NCBI GenBank assembly: GCA_023387775.1
Contig: JAEWHN010000384.1
Span: forward strand, 1-57,958
From: Pseudomonadota bacterium
Lineage (GTDB): Bacteria; Pseudomonadota; Alphaproteobacteria; Rhizobiales; Rhizobiaceae
Direction of reading: 5' to 3'
DNA length: 57,958 bases
The notes under the pieces were generated by a model. It was given only the letters and a program-made list of their open reading frames with translations. It searched no databases and had not been told where the DNA came from. The position numbers were made by a program, and so were the translations under genes. This document shows positions 1 to 8,711 of this stretch, piece after piece. Each line of letters begins with the position of its first letter. The first letter of the stretch is position 1.

Positions 1-1627
1 TTGTGGCGCCGCTGGAAATCAGTTTTTCGGCGGCGCGCTCGATGTCGATTTCGCCCAGCTTGCGCAGACGCGGAGCAGCACGCCTGGCGACGGGAGATGC
101 CTCCGGCACCGTTGCCGCAACAGGCTCCGGCATTGCAGCGGCGACTGCGTCTGCCTCGGCCGGTGGCGTCTGTTCCGGCTCGTGCAGCGCCGGCATGGCA
201 ACCTGCTCCACCGGTTCCAGGCGCGCACCAGGCGCAGGCCGCATGGCCCGTCCGGAAAAGAGCTCCTGCAGCAGGGTCGCCACCGCCATGATGAGAAGCG
301 AAGCCACGAAAGCAGCCCCCACAATGGGCACCACCTTCGGGAAATAAGGCTCCGACGGCACGACTGCGCGGGAGAAGATGCGCGCATCCGCCGGCAGATA
401 GTTGCGATCCTGCCGCGAGGCGGCCTCGCGGTAACGGGTCATGTAGGATTCGAGCAGCTGGCGCTGCGCGGCGGCTTCGCGTTCCAGCGCCCGCAACTCT
501 ACTTCTTCTTCGCCCGCGCGGGCAGACTCGGCCTTGAGCCTGTTCAGGTCGGCAGTGATCTGGGTTTCGCGCAACTGCGCGGCCTGCACCTCGGTACCGA
601 CGCCTTTGAGAACATTCTGTGCTTCGGCACGGATCTGCGCGTCGAGATCGGCAAGCTGCGACCGGAGGGCACGGATGCGCGGATGGTTTTCCAGCAGCGT
701 TGTGGACAGGTCCGCAATATCCGCCTTGAGCTGCGCCTGCCGTTCGCGCAGTCGCTGGACCAGCGGCGAGGAAAGCACCTGAGGCAGCGCATCGAGCGAG
801 CCGCCCTTCTCCAGCGCCTTTCGCACGCTTTCAGCAGTCGCTTCGGCCGCGGCGCGGCTGGCCCGCACGCGCGACAACTCGGAGGAAAGCTCCGCCAGCT
901 GCTGGGTGGCGAGGATAGAATTGTTCTGGCCGATCAACAGGTCCGATTTGGCGCGGAAATCGGCCACGCGAGCCTCGGCCTCCTTCACGCGCTTGTCGAG
1001 ATCCGCGATTTCGGGCGCAAGCCAGCCCGTAGCATCGGAATTCGAGGCGAGCTTAGCCTCGCGGCTGACCGCCAGATATGCATCGGCCAGCGCGTTCGGC
1101 ACCTTGGCCGCCAGCTTCGGGTCCTTGGAAGAAAACTCGATGACGATGACGCGCGACCGCTCCACGCGGTAGACGGTCAACTTTTCGCGGAACGCCTTCA
1201 GCACGCGCTCGTCGGAGGGAATTTCGTGCGGGTCGCTCTTCAGCCCGGCGAGAACGAGCAGCCGCGACACAACGGACATGTTGGCCGCCGGATCAAACTC
1301 CGGCAGCTTCGACAGCTCCAGCTTCTGGGCCACCTGCTTGAGGATGTCTGTGGAGGCGATGACCTCCACCTGGCTGGCCACCCCCTCCTCGTCGAGGATC
1401 GGCCGATCCGCCTCTCCGCTGGGGCGGGTGAATACGGATTCGCGCGTTTCGATGAGCAGACGCGTTTCGGCGCGGTAGTGCGGCGTGGCGAGCGAGGCAA
1501 ACAGGAAAGCCAAGGCCGCTGCACCAAGCGCGACAGCCAGAATCCGCCGCCAGCTCTTCAAAAGCGAAGCGAACAGCTTTCCAAGGTCGACGTCGATATC
1601 GCCGGCAGTCGAGTGAACGCCTGACAT
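1..1627 (-). CDS. Exopolysaccharide chain-length determinant (Wzz/GumC/ExoP-like), 3' end outside window
   Basis: Inner-membrane polysaccharide co-polymerase expected to control chain length and export of an exopolysaccharide. It is read leftward from ATG 1627-1625 and stays open to base 1, giving 542 codons. Seen: an N-terminal membrane segment at about residues 27-47 (core AVALGAAALAFLFASLA), the periplasmic Wzz start with the EGVASQVEVIAS stretch, a long helical middle, then a proline-rich EPYFPKVVPIVG leading into a second membrane segment near residues 430-445. An Ala/Pro/Glu-rich cytoplasmic linker follows. ExoP-type proteins carry a tyrosine-kinase-like domain after such a linker; here it would lie beyond the left edge, so its presence is unknown. 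The gene diverges from the export lipoprotein gene across a 225-bp intergenic region that presumably holds both promoters. Confidence 0.85.
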   Translation of the reverse strand, partial: MSGVHSTAGDIDVDLGKLFASLLKSWRRILAVALGAAALAFLFASLATPHYRAETRLLIETRESVFTRPSGEADRPILDEEGVASQVEVIASTDILKQVAQKLELSKLPEFDPAANMSVVSRLLVLAGLKSDPHEIPSDERVLKAFREKLTVYRVERSRVIVIEFSSKDPKLAAKVPNALADAYLAVSREAKLASNSDATGWLAPEIADLDKRVKEAEARVADFRAKSDLLIGQNNSILATQQLAELSSELSRVRASRAAAEATAESVRKALEKGGSLDALPQVLSSPLVQRLRERQAQLKADIADLSTTLLENHPRIRALRSQLADLDAQIRAEAQNVLKGVGTEVQAAQLRETQITADLNRLKAESARAGEEEVELRALEREAAAQRQLLESYMTRYREAASRQDRNYLPADARIFSRAVVPSEPYFPKVVPIVGAAFVASLLIMAVATLLQELFSGRAMRPAPGARLEPVEQVAMPALHEPEQTPPAEADAVAAAMPEPVAATVPEASPVARRAAPRLRKLGEIDIERAAEKLISSGAT

Positions 1628-1852
1628 GCATCCTGCTCCCAGTATCTGACAGCAGCATGGTAAACATCCATGGTAACCCGGCAGTTAAGATTGCCACGCC
1701 TTCTGCAGCCTTCGGCCTCATTAACTGCCCCACAGCAGCGTGCGAGCGCGCGCAAGCGCGCCTTTACCCGCCATTAACCCTAACACGCCGATAAAACGCC
1801 ATCGAATCCGCTCGGGGCCCTCCGACGCAACGCCAAAGGTATCGGCAAACCC

Positions 1853-2416
1853 ATGCAACGCTTTCGCCCGTTTGTTTGCGCAATGCTGGCTGCGGCACTG
1901 CTTGCCGGCTGCACGAGCTATCGCCCGGCACCAACGGCCTTCCATGAAGTTCTCGACCAGCCCTATCGGCTGGGCGCCGGCGACCGCATCCGCGTCACGG
2001 TTTTCGAGCAGGAAGGACTGACCAACACCTACAGCGTCGACCAGTCCGGCCACATTGCGTTCCCCCTGATCGGCCTGGTTCCTGTTCGCGGCTCCACCGC
2101 CCAGCAGGTGGAAGCGACGATCGCCGGCAGGCTGCGCAACGGCTATCTGCGCTCGCCCGACGTCTCCGTCGAGATCGACCGCTACCGGCCCATCTTCGTC
2201 ATGGGCGAAGTGGGCGCGGCCGGCCAGTATTCCTACGTGCCGGGCCTGACCGTTCAAAAGGCCATTGCCATCGCCGGCGGGTTTACGCCCCGAGCGAACC
2301 AGGCCGATGTCGACATCACGCGCGACATCAACGGCAAGGTCATGACCGGCCGGGTTAAGACGACCGATCCGCTGCTGCCCGGCGACACCATCTATGTGCG
2401 TGAGCGATTCTTTTGA
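1853..2416 (+). CDS. Polysaccharide export outer-membrane lipoprotein (Wza/ExoF-like)
   Basis: Short (187 aa) member of the polysaccharide biosynthesis/export family. The N-terminus is a lipoprotein signal with lipobox LLAGC, so the mature protein starts at Cys20 and is probably anchored to the outer membrane. The Poly_export core begins at YRLGAGDRIRVTVFEQ and is followed by one SLBB-like ligand-binding segment (FVMGEVGAAGQYSYVPG, then the AIAIAGGF motif). The length fits rhizobial ExoF/short Wza proteins rather than the roughly 380-aa enterobacterial Wza. It presumably forms the export channel partner of the chain-length determinant transcribed divergently. Its stop overlaps the TTG start of the next gene, so the two are translationally coupled. 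Confidence 0.9.
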   Translation: MQRFRPFVCAMLAAALLAGCTSYRPAPTAFHEVLDQPYRLGAGDRIRVTVFEQEGLTNTYSVDQSGHIAFPLIGLVPVRGSTAQQVEATIAGRLRNGYLRSPDVSVEIDRYRPIFVMGEVGAAGQYSYVPGLTVQKAIAIAGGFTPRANQADVDITRDINGKVMTGRVKTTDPLLPGDTIYVRERFF

Positions 2417-3642
2417 GGCAGAGCCGGGAGCATGAGGCCGCGGAAGCGATTGCCCCGGCCGTGACCACCAAGCTGCGCATCGTCCACTGCTTTCGTTCGC
2501 CCATCGGCGGCATCTTTCGGCATGTGCGCGACCTGGTCGCCGCGCAGGTCGCCGCCGGGCACTCGGTCGGCATCGTCTGCGATTCGACCACGGGCGGCGA
2601 GTTCGAAGACCGCATCTTCCAGGAGATCGAAAGCACGCTGGAACTCGGCATCCGGCGCACGCCGATGCAGCGCCATGTCGGACCGGGCGACGTCGCCGCA
2701 GCCCTGCGCGCTTACAGAATCATCAAGGAATTGCGGCCGGACATCTTGCACGGGCACGGCGCCAAAGGTGGCGTCTATGCGCGCTTGTTCGGCTCATTGT
2801 TGCGGGTTTCAAGGTCTCGCGTAGCCCGCCTCTACTCGCCGCATGGCGGCAGCCTGCACTATGACGAAACGACAGCAAGCGGGCGCGTAATCTTTGGGCT
2901 CGAGCGCCTGATGGGGCGCCTGACCGACCACCTGCTTTTCGTTTCCGACTACGAGCGATGCACGTTCGAACGCAAGATTGGCAAGCCGCAGGCACCCAGC
3001 AGCCTGGTCTACAACGGGCTGCGCTCGGGCGAATTCGAGCCCGTCAGACCGACAGAAAACGCCGCAGACTTCCTGTACATCGGCATGATGCGGGACCTGA
3101 AGGGTCCGGACCTCTTCATCGCGGCGCTGGCCGAGACCGAAACCCGCCTTTCGCGCCGGGTGACCGCCGTGTTGGTGGGCGATGGAGACGACCTGCCACG
3201 CTATAGGGATCAGGTGCAGGAACTGGGTCTCGCCGAGCGGGTGCTTTTCCTGCCGCCCATGACAGCCCGGAAAGCCTTTTCCCTGGCCAAGTTTGTCGTC
3301 GTTCCCTCACGTGCCGAGGCCATGCCGTATATCGTGCTGGAGGCGCTTGGCGCCGGCATGCCCATGATAGCAACGGCAGTGGGCGGCATACCGGAAATCT
3401 TTGGCCAGGATTCGCCGGCCCTCGTATTGCCGCTGGCCTCGCAACTTGCCGAGAAGATGAGCGGCGCATTGGCTTCGCCCGCCGCCTACCGGGCAACAAT
3501 GCCCACGAGCGCCGAACTGAAGGCGCGCTTCGGCGCCGACGTGATGGCGGCCGAGATCGAACGCATCTATTTCGGTGCGCTCGGCCGCGCCGCTCCAAAC
3601 AGGAGCGTCTCAAACGACGCGATCGTTTCAAGGGTTTCTTAG
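2413..3642 (+). CDS. Glycosyltransferase family 4-like, exopolysaccharide biosynthesis
   Basis: 409-aa GT-B fold glycosyltransferase expected to add a sugar from a nucleotide sugar onto the lipid-linked repeat unit in the cytoplasm. The N-terminal half shows the acceptor-side signature (HCFRSPIGGIFRHVRDL) and DILHGHGAKGGVYARL. The C-terminal half shows the GT4 features LVGDGDDLPRYRDQV, a VVPSRAEAMPYIVLEALGAG box containing the donor-binding Glu residues, and GMPMIATAVGGIPEI. The start is taken as TTG 2413 because it overlaps the preceding stop; GTG 2461 is a plausible alternative that would remove 16 residues. Sugar specificity cannot be read from the sequence. Confidence 0.88.
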   Translation: MRQSREHEAAEAIAPAVTTKLRIVHCFRSPIGGIFRHVRDLVAAQVAAGHSVGIVCDSTTGGEFEDRIFQEIESTLELGIRRTPMQRHVGPGDVAAALRAYRIIKELRPDILHGHGAKGGVYARLFGSLLRVSRSRVARLYSPHGGSLHYDETTASGRVIFGLERLMGRLTDHLLFVSDYERCTFERKIGKPQAPSSLVYNGLRSGEFEPVRPTENAADFLYIGMMRDLKGPDLFIAALAETETRLSRRVTAVLVGDGDDLPRYRDQVQELGLAERVLFLPPMTARKAFSLAKFVVVPSRAEAMPYIVLEALGAGMPMIATAVGGIPEIFGQDSPALVLPLASQLAEKMSGALASPAAYRATMPTSAELKARFGADVMAAEIERIYFGALGRAAPNRSVSNDAIVSRVS

Positions 3643-3655
3643 CGCCTGACCGATA

Positions 3656-5227
3656 ATGATCCCGCGCAAGCTACGGATCATCATAATGCAAGAGATTGAC
3701 CCTTCGCGCCGCTATTCGACAGAAGCGGTCCGTCGATTTGACGGCACAAACACCGGCGGCAACAAGCCGGCTGGCAAGCTCAACAAGGTGGCGCTTCAGG
3801 TTGCATCGCAATACCGCCGCGATACCACATCGCCGGTGATGGTAAGCGGCGTGATGCGGCTCGTCGAATTCGCTCTGTTCTTCGTCTCCGGCGCCGTGCT
3901 GTTTGCCTTCCATGTCGGACTGACCACGCATCTGCTGTGGCAATATGCGGGGGTCATCGGCGGGGTCTCGCTGCTGACGGTCCTGCTCTTTGAGATTTGC
4001 GACCTTTACCAGATACCCGAACTGCTCAGGCCGTTCCGCCGCGCCGCCCGCTTGTTGCTTCTGTGGGCGTGCGGCTTTGCGCTGGTGGCGATCACTGGCT
4101 TTTTCCTCAAGATCTCGAGCGAGTTTTCGCGGCTGATGTTCGGCACCTGGTTCGTGACCGGCTTTTCACTGATACTCGGATTTCGCCTGGTGATGGCGCA
4201 GCTCATTCGGCGCTGGGCCCGCAACGGTACCATGGAACGCCGGGCCGTGATCGTGGGCGGCGGAAAGGCCGCGGAAACGCTTATCCGCGCCATCGAACAG
4301 CAGCCTTACAACGACATACGCGTCTGCGGCATTTTCGACGATCGCGATAACCGCCGCTCGCCGCCCATCATCGCCGGCTATCCGAAGCTCGGCGACGTCA
4401 GGGAGTTGATCGAGTTTGCACGCATTGCCCGTATCGACATGCTGATCGTCTCCTTGCCCATCACGGCGGAAACTCGGGTCCTTTCGTTGTTGAAGCAGCT
4501 TTGGGTGCTGCCGGTGGATATTCGCCTTTCGGCGCATTCCAGCCAACTCCAATTCAGGCCACGCGCCTATTCCTTCATCGGCTCGGTGCCGATGTTCGAC
4601 ATCTTCGACAAGCCGATCAATGACTGGGATTCGGTGGCGAAGCGCGCCTTCGACATCGCGTTCAGCCTGCTGGGCATCATCGTGTTCTCTCCGGTAATGC
4701 TCGCGACGGCGATCGCCATCAAGCTCGACAGCAAGGGGCCGGTGCTGTTCAAGCAGAAGAGGCATGGCTTCAACAACGAGGTCATCGAAGTTTTCAAATT
4801 CCGCTCCATGTATGCCGACCAGTCGGACCCGACGGCGCGCAAAGCGGTGACCAAAAACGACCCCCGAGTAACGCGGGTGGGCCGCTTCATCCGCAAGACC
4901 TCGATCGACGAGCTGCCGCAATTCTTCAATGTGCTGTTTGGCAGCCTGTCGCTGGTAGGGCCCCGCCCGCATGCCGTGGCCGCCCAGTCGCACAACCTCT
5001 TGTACAATGAAGTGGTGGACAGCTATTTCGCCCGCCATCGCGTGAAGCCCGGCGTTACCGGCTGGGCGCAGATCAATGGCTGGCGCGGCGAGATGGACAC
5101 GGACGAGAAGATCCGCATGCGCACGGAGTATGACCTCGACTACATCGAGAACTGGTCGCTCTGGTTCGACCTGAAGATACTTTTGCTCACCCCGGTGCGC
5201 CTGCTCGACACGGAAAACGCCTATTGA
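3656..5227 (+). CDS. Undecaprenyl-phosphate sugar-1-phosphate transferase (WcaJ/ExoY-like)
   Basis: Polyprenyl-phosphate hexose-1-phosphate transferase (523 aa), the initiating enzyme that loads the first sugar onto undecaprenyl phosphate. Seen in order: several N-terminal membrane segments (about residues 65-180), a nucleotide-binding-like CoA_binding_3 domain with VIVGGGKAAETLI, then the C-terminal bacterial sugar transferase domain starting near residue 325 with a re-entrant helix, the KRHGFNNEVIEVFKFRSM motif and SIDELPQFFNVL...GPRPHA. All catalytic landmarks of the family are present. An internal ATG at 3686 (MQEIDPSRR) is an alternative start. Its stop overlaps the TTG start of the ligase/polymerase gene, placing both in one operon. 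Confidence 0.93.
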   Translation: MIPRKLRIIIMQEIDPSRRYSTEAVRRFDGTNTGGNKPAGKLNKVALQVASQYRRDTTSPVMVSGVMRLVEFALFFVSGAVLFAFHVGLTTHLLWQYAGVIGGVSLLTVLLFEICDLYQIPELLRPFRRAARLLLLWACGFALVAITGFFLKISSEFSRLMFGTWFVTGFSLILGFRLVMAQLIRRWARNGTMERRAVIVGGGKAAETLIRAIEQQPYNDIRVCGIFDDRDNRRSPPIIAGYPKLGDVRELIEFARIARIDMLIVSLPITAETRVLSLLKQLWVLPVDIRLSAHSSQLQFRPRAYSFIGSVPMFDIFDKPINDWDSVAKRAFDIAFSLLGIIVFSPVMLATAIAIKLDSKGPVLFKQKRHGFNNEVIEVFKFRSMYADQSDPTARKAVTKNDPRVTRVGRFIRKTSIDELPQFFNVLFGSLSLVGPRPHAVAAQSHNLLYNEVVDSYFARHRVKPGVTGWAQINGWRGEMDTDEKIRMRTEYDLDYIENWSLWFDLKILLLTPVRLLDTENAY

Positions 5228-6465
5228 GCGCGATTGTCCATGAGCTGCCTCGGGCAGCGGTCAACGCCAAGCTCGTAGCGCTGATCTCTTCGGGCGCAAT
5301 CGGGCTTGGCGTTCTCTTGTCCGGGTTCGTCATCAACGAGCCGGCGCCCTATGAACTCTACATGGCCGGGCTGATTGCCGTCTGGTCGCTCTTCGGCCTG
5401 CGAATCTCGCGCGCGGTGGCCCCGCTGCTGGTGCTGCTGGTGATCTTCAACATTGGCGGCATGATCTCCATGAGCCAGATGTCGAACCTGATGAGCACGC
5501 CGCTTTATCTGGCAGTCTCGCTGTTCCTTGCCTTCACGGCCGTGTTCTTCGCCGCCGTCACCGAAATGCGGCCTGAGCTTTACCGGGTCATCTTCGCTGC
5601 CTGGGTAACGGCGGCGGTGTGCACCGCCACGCTTGGCATGCTCGGCTATTTCAACGCCTTCCCCGGCGCGGCAACGTTCACCAAATATGGCCGGGCGGCC
5701 GGCGCCTTCCAGGACCCCAACGTGTTCGGCCCCTTCCTTGCCCTGCCCGGCATCTACCTGCTGCACCGGCTGATGACTGGTCGACCGCTGATGATGGCGG
5801 TCTATGCGGTGCCGCTGCTGGTGGTTGTCGGCGGCATATTTCTCTCGTTTTCGCGCGGGGCCTGGGGCCTGTTTGCAGCCTCGTCCATCCTGCTGATTGC
5901 CGCGCTTTTCCTGCAAAGTCCAAGCGGCGCCTTCCGGCTGCGCATCGTTGCAATGAGCATCGCCGCCTTCCTGCTGCTTGCCTTCGCGCTGCTCATCGCC
6001 CTGCAGCTACCGAGCATCTCGGACCTGTTCACCACGCGTGCGCAACTGGTGCAGGATTATGACGGCGCCCGCCTCGGCCGCTTCGCCCGCTACGGCATCG
6101 GCTTCCTGCTGGCGCTGGAAAAGCCGTTCGGCATCGGGCCGCTGGTGTTCGGCCAGATCTATGGCGAGGACACGCACAACATCTGGCTGAAATCGCTGAT
6201 GGATTACGGCTGGCTCGGCTTCGTCGCCTATCTCACCATGATCTGCTGGACCCTGGCAGCCGGCTTCCGCATCCTGTTTCGAGACCGGCCGTGGCAGCCA
6301 TATCTCTTGTGCGCATATGTCGTGCTCATCGGGCATATCGCGCTCGGCACAGTCATCGACACCGACCACTGGCGGCATTTCTACCTGCTGCTCGGGCTGA
6401 TCTGGGGCGCAATTGGGCTTGAATACCGGTACCAGCGGGAAAGCAAGCTATCCGCACTCGGCTAG
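5224..6465 (+). CDS. O-antigen ligase / Wzy-like polysaccharide polymerase, multipass membrane protein
   Basis: 413-aa hydrophobic protein with about ten predicted membrane helices and a larger periplasmic loop. It carries the O-antigen ligase (Wzy_C) hallmarks: AGAFQDPNVFGPFLALPG, SRGAWGLFAAS and the periplasmic GEDTHNIWLKSLMDYGWLG motif with the His that these enzymes use. In an exopolysaccharide operon it most likely polymerises lipid-linked repeat units rather than ligating O-antigen, but the sequence alone does not separate these roles. It begins with TTG overlapping the previous stop and is the last gene of the operon before tRNA-Pro. Confidence 0.88.
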   Translation: MSAIVHELPRAAVNAKLVALISSGAIGLGVLLSGFVINEPAPYELYMAGLIAVWSLFGLRISRAVAPLLVLLVIFNIGGMISMSQMSNLMSTPLYLAVSLFLAFTAVFFAAVTEMRPELYRVIFAAWVTAAVCTATLGMLGYFNAFPGAATFTKYGRAAGAFQDPNVFGPFLALPGIYLLHRLMTGRPLMMAVYAVPLLVVVGGIFLSFSRGAWGLFAASSILLIAALFLQSPSGAFRLRIVAMSIAAFLLLAFALLIALQLPSISDLFTTRAQLVQDYDGARLGRFARYGIGFLLALEKPFGIGPLVFGQIYGEDTHNIWLKSLMDYGWLGFVAYLTMICWTLAAGFRILFRDRPWQPYLLCAYVVLIGHIALGTVIDTDHWRHFYLLLGLIWGAIGLEYRYQRESKLSALG

Positions 6466-6529
6466 CCCAAGGACGGCGAGAGCAACCGCTGGGGCGGCTG
6501 CCTGATCTCAAACCTTTGCAGAAGGAAAA

Positions 6530-6611
<82 letters not shown>

Positions 6612-6619
6612 TGGAAACC

Positions 6620-6647
6620 CTTATAATTTCAATGTTTGCGGTGCAAG
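6620..6647 (-). promoter_or_regulatory. Phage-borne promoter for tRNA-Pro
   Basis: On the minus strand: -35 CTTGCA (6647-6642), 16-bp spacer, -10 TATAAG (6625-6620), with the tRNA 5' end 14 nt downstream. The corresponding native segment beyond attR has the same boxes (CTTGCG and TATATG) at exactly the same distances from the core. The 50 bp next to each core match at 36 of 50 positions by hand alignment. This indicates that the phage carries a diverged copy of the tRNA promoter that takes over after integration. Confidence 0.7.
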
Positions 6648-6713
6648 CCCTATTTCGGGTCTAAAGCGAAGAAGCCGATAAAAACCGACAAAATTGGGTG
6701 TGGTCAGACAAAA

Positions 6714-6736
6714 AGTCCCACGGAAAGTCCCACGGA
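6714..6736. repeat. Tandem AGTCCCACGGA repeat, left copy (candidate integrase arm site)
   Basis: Two head-to-tail copies of AGTCCCACGGA separated by one A. The same 23 bp recurs exactly at 50012-50034. In the circular phage these two blocks flank the att core in the same orientation, 62 bp to one side and 102 bp to the other, which is the geometry of arm-type binding sites for a lambda-type integrase. Confidence 0.6.
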
Positions 6737-6907
6737 TTTTCGGCCGTTCCCCGCATGTTCTCCAAACGGCCAAAAGCCTGAGGCGAGCTTCCGCAACGAC
6801 ACCCCACTTCGAATCGCGCCCGCGCGGCACGCCGCTCGCCGCTTGCGAACGAATTGAGAACATGCTTTGACGCTCCGGTGCGGCTCAACAGCCAACAGGA
6901 GCCCGCT

Positions 6908-7147
6908 ATGGACGCTTTCGACTATCGCTGCCAGATCTATGTCGTTGACGAGAACAACGACATCCTCGAGACGCTCGCCGCCGTGAACGGCTTCATGCCG
7001 GCCAAGGCAGCGTTCGAGGCGTTCCTGCAAACCCGCACCTACTGCCGCATTCAGTTCCGGGAGAAATCGCGCATCGTAGCGACAGCCGAGACAGGCGCCT
7101 ATGACGCGGCCACCAAAAGCATTGCGGTGGTCCGGCGGTGGGCATAA
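6908..7147 (+). CDS. Hypothetical small protein at left end of prophage
   Basis: 79 aa, not recognised. The start at ATG 6908 is chosen because an AGGAG ribosome-binding site lies just upstream; a longer reading from 6854 lacks one. The protein is a mixed alpha/beta-looking soluble polypeptide beginning MDAFDYRCQIYVVDENNDIL, with no signal peptide or membrane segment. It is followed 54 bp later by the Ku gene on the same strand, and the two may share a rightward promoter in the 6740-6890 region. That would make it, like Ku, a lysogen-expressed accessory gene, since the lytic operon runs the other way. Confidence 0.7.
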   Translation: MDAFDYRCQIYVVDENNDILETLAAVNGFMPAKAAFEAFLQTRTYCRIQFREKSRIVATAETGAYDAATKSIAVVRRWA

Positions 7148-7201
7148 CGCGGAACGATTGACGCCGGCGACCGTTCTCCAGCCCTGTATTGGAGTAGCGC
7201 C

Positions 7202-8071
7202 ATGAGTGCCCCGCGTGCCGTGTGGAAAGGCTTTCTTCGCCTGGGCAACGTCACCTGCAGCGTAAAGCTGACGGGCGCAGTCACAGAGGCCGAGACGATC
7301 CATTTCAAGATCCTCAACCGCCAGACCCGGCAACCGGTCAAGGCGGCCTATGTCGACGAGGTGACCGAGAAGACCGTCGAGCCCGACGACCAGGTCAAGG
7401 GCTACGAGGTCGACAGGAACGAATACCTTCTGCTCGAGCCCGACGAGATCGCCGCCCTGAAGCCGCTTTCCGAGCACATCATGACTGTTGACGGGTTTGT
7501 CGAGGTAGCAGAGGTCGACCCGATCTATTTCGACAAGCCCTATTATGTCTCCCCGGCCGACAAGGCGTCGCTCGAGCCGTTCAGCCTGGTTCGCGAGGCC
7601 ATGCTGAAGACGAAGAAGGTGGCGCTAGCCTCCGTCGTGCTCTGGCAGCGCGAGCGCCATGTCCTGCTCGAGCCACTGGGTAAGGGCATCCTGCTGACGA
7701 TCCTACGCAACGCCAAGGAGGTCGTGCCGGCGTCGAATGTGTTCGGGCAGATGGAAGACGTGAAGATCGACCCGGAGATGACCGAGATCGCCAGCATGCT
7801 CATTGACAAGAAGGCGACCCACTTCGATCCGAGCAAGTTCGAGGATGCCTACGAGGACGCGCTGCGGCAGCTGATCGAATCGAAGCGCACCGGCAAACCG
7901 GCCCCCAAGCCTGCGCCGCGGCCGAAGGAGAACGTGAAGGATCTCGCCAGCATCCTGCGCAAGAGCCTCGAAGCCGAAGGTGTGGAGCCGCCGAAGGGCA
8001 AGAAGCCACGGGAAAAGCCACGGTCTCGAAACGAAAAAAAGCCCGCCGCCTCGGACGAGACGACGGACTGA
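7202..8071 (+). CDS. ku: Ku-family DNA end-binding protein (prophage moron)
   Basis: 289-aa bacterial Ku homologue, which in the family forms a homodimeric ring on DNA double-strand ends for non-homologous end joining. Seen: the family N-terminus MSAPRAVWKGFLRLG, VKAAYVDEVTEKTVEPDDQVKGYE, YYVSPADKASLEPFSLVREAM, and IDKKATHFDPSKFEDAYEDA. After about residue 235 comes a Lys/Pro/Arg-rich tail (KGKKPREKPRSRNEKK) of the sort that modulates DNA binding and ligase recruitment. The length is typical of chromosomal Ku. No LigD-type ligase is present in the window. It is transcribed opposite to the lytic operon, ending just 26 bp from the last lysis gene, so it is probably expressed in the lysogen or protects phage ends early. 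It could also be cargo captured from a host chromosome. Confidence 0.93.
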   Translation: MSAPRAVWKGFLRLGNVTCSVKLTGAVTEAETIHFKILNRQTRQPVKAAYVDEVTEKTVEPDDQVKGYEVDRNEYLLLEPDEIAALKPLSEHIMTVDGFVEVAEVDPIYFDKPYYVSPADKASLEPFSLVREAMLKTKKVALASVVLWQRERHVLLEPLGKGILLTILRNAKEVVPASNVFGQMEDVKIDPEMTEIASMLIDKKATHFDPSKFEDAYEDALRQLIESKRTGKPAPKPAPRPKENVKDLASILRKSLEAEGVEPPKGKKPREKPRSRNEKKPAASDETTD

Positions 8072-8097
8072 ACAGCCCCCCCCGAGCAGCACCGACC

Positions 8098-8460
8098 CTA
8101 TGGCGGCGGCCGGCCGGTCATTGAGTACCAGGCGGCCGCGAAGCCCGCGGTTGCCGAGATGATGACTTTGCCGATACCCCAGACGGCCCCACCCAGCTTG
8201 CCGGCGAACAGCACCCGGTCCCGCACCTGCGCATATTCGGCTGTCGTGGGCTTGATCCCGTCGACCGCCTTCTCGAGCCCGTCTAGCCGGTGCTTGATGT
8301 GGTGGATCTCCATGCGCATCGCCTCGGCTGCCTCATAGCCGCGTTTGCGGCTCTCGGCGGCTTCCCTGCCCTGATCGGTCAAGGTTGCGAGCGCGGCATT
8401 CACCGCCTTCAACTGCTCCTCGAGCCGCACCTGGCGCTCACCCATCGATTCCCGCGTCAT
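8098..8460 (-). CDS. DUF1515-like membrane protein, last gene of lysis cassette (possible holin)
   Basis: 120 aa. The N-terminal 80 residues are charged and heptad-patterned (coiled-coil-like: ERQVRLEEQLKAVNAALATL), followed by one hydrophobic C-terminal segment (GGAVWGIGKVIISATAGFAAA). It resembles the DUF1515 family found in rhizobial phages and gene-transfer-agent-like regions. The start at 8460 overlaps the TGA of the outer-spanin gene in an ATGA junction. Position and topology (a C-tail-anchored membrane protein beside endolysin and spanins) make a holin role possible, but no function is established for the family. Confidence 0.75.
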   Translation of the reverse strand: MTRESMGERQVRLEEQLKAVNAALATLTDQGREAAESRKRGYEAAEAMRMEIHHIKHRLDGLEKAVDGIKPTTAEYAQVRDRVLFAGKLGGAVWGIGKVIISATAGFAAAWYSMTGRPPP

Positions 8461-8711
8461 TGGCCGCTCTCCACGCCGTGCCGGGTGCATTCGGTCTTTG
8501 TCCACACGCCGGCGCCGCATAGGCCGGCCGCCGTCTCGTTTATCTTGAGTTGGTCGGCCCGTGTCGCGCCGCGGGTGCCGATCAGCGACGTGCCGACCAC
8601 CTTGCGCAGCCCGTCAACGGTCACAGGCGCCGGCTGCGAAGTCGAACAGGCCGCCAGCATCGTTGCACCGGCGAAGATCAGCGCGCCATTTCTCAGCCGC
8701 GTTGCCCGCAT
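8457..8711 (-). CDS. Outer-membrane spanin (Rz1-like lipoprotein)
   Basis: 84-aa small lipoprotein with a clear signal and lipobox MLAAC, mature from Cys22. Its first 98 bases lie inside the 3' part of the upstream inner-spanin gene in another reading frame, the hallmark Rz/Rz1 overlap. Family knowledge: such lipoproteins complex with the inner spanin across the periplasm to fuse inner and outer membranes in the last step of lysis. The start at ATG 8711 was chosen because it is the first Met before the signal peptide; the stop overlaps the next start (ATGA). Confidence 0.75.
   Translation of the reverse strand: MRATRLRNGALIFAGATMLAACSTSQPAPVTVDGLRKVVGTSLIGTRGATRADQLKINETAAGLCGAGVWTKTECTRHGVESGQ

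Noticed and set aside
182..1624. 480-codon open frame on the + strand
   Set aside because: It lies antisense to the chain-length determinant, has no ribosome-binding site, and its composition is that of a GC-rich shadow frame.
6636..6857. Frame encoding SPTESPT near attL as a relict second integrase end
   Set aside because: The peptide match is produced by the 23-bp repeat alone; no further integrase-like residues surround it, so arm sites explain it better.
7202..8071. Complete phage NHEJ system
   Set aside because: Only Ku is present; no LigD-type ligase or polymerase domain occurs anywhere in the window.
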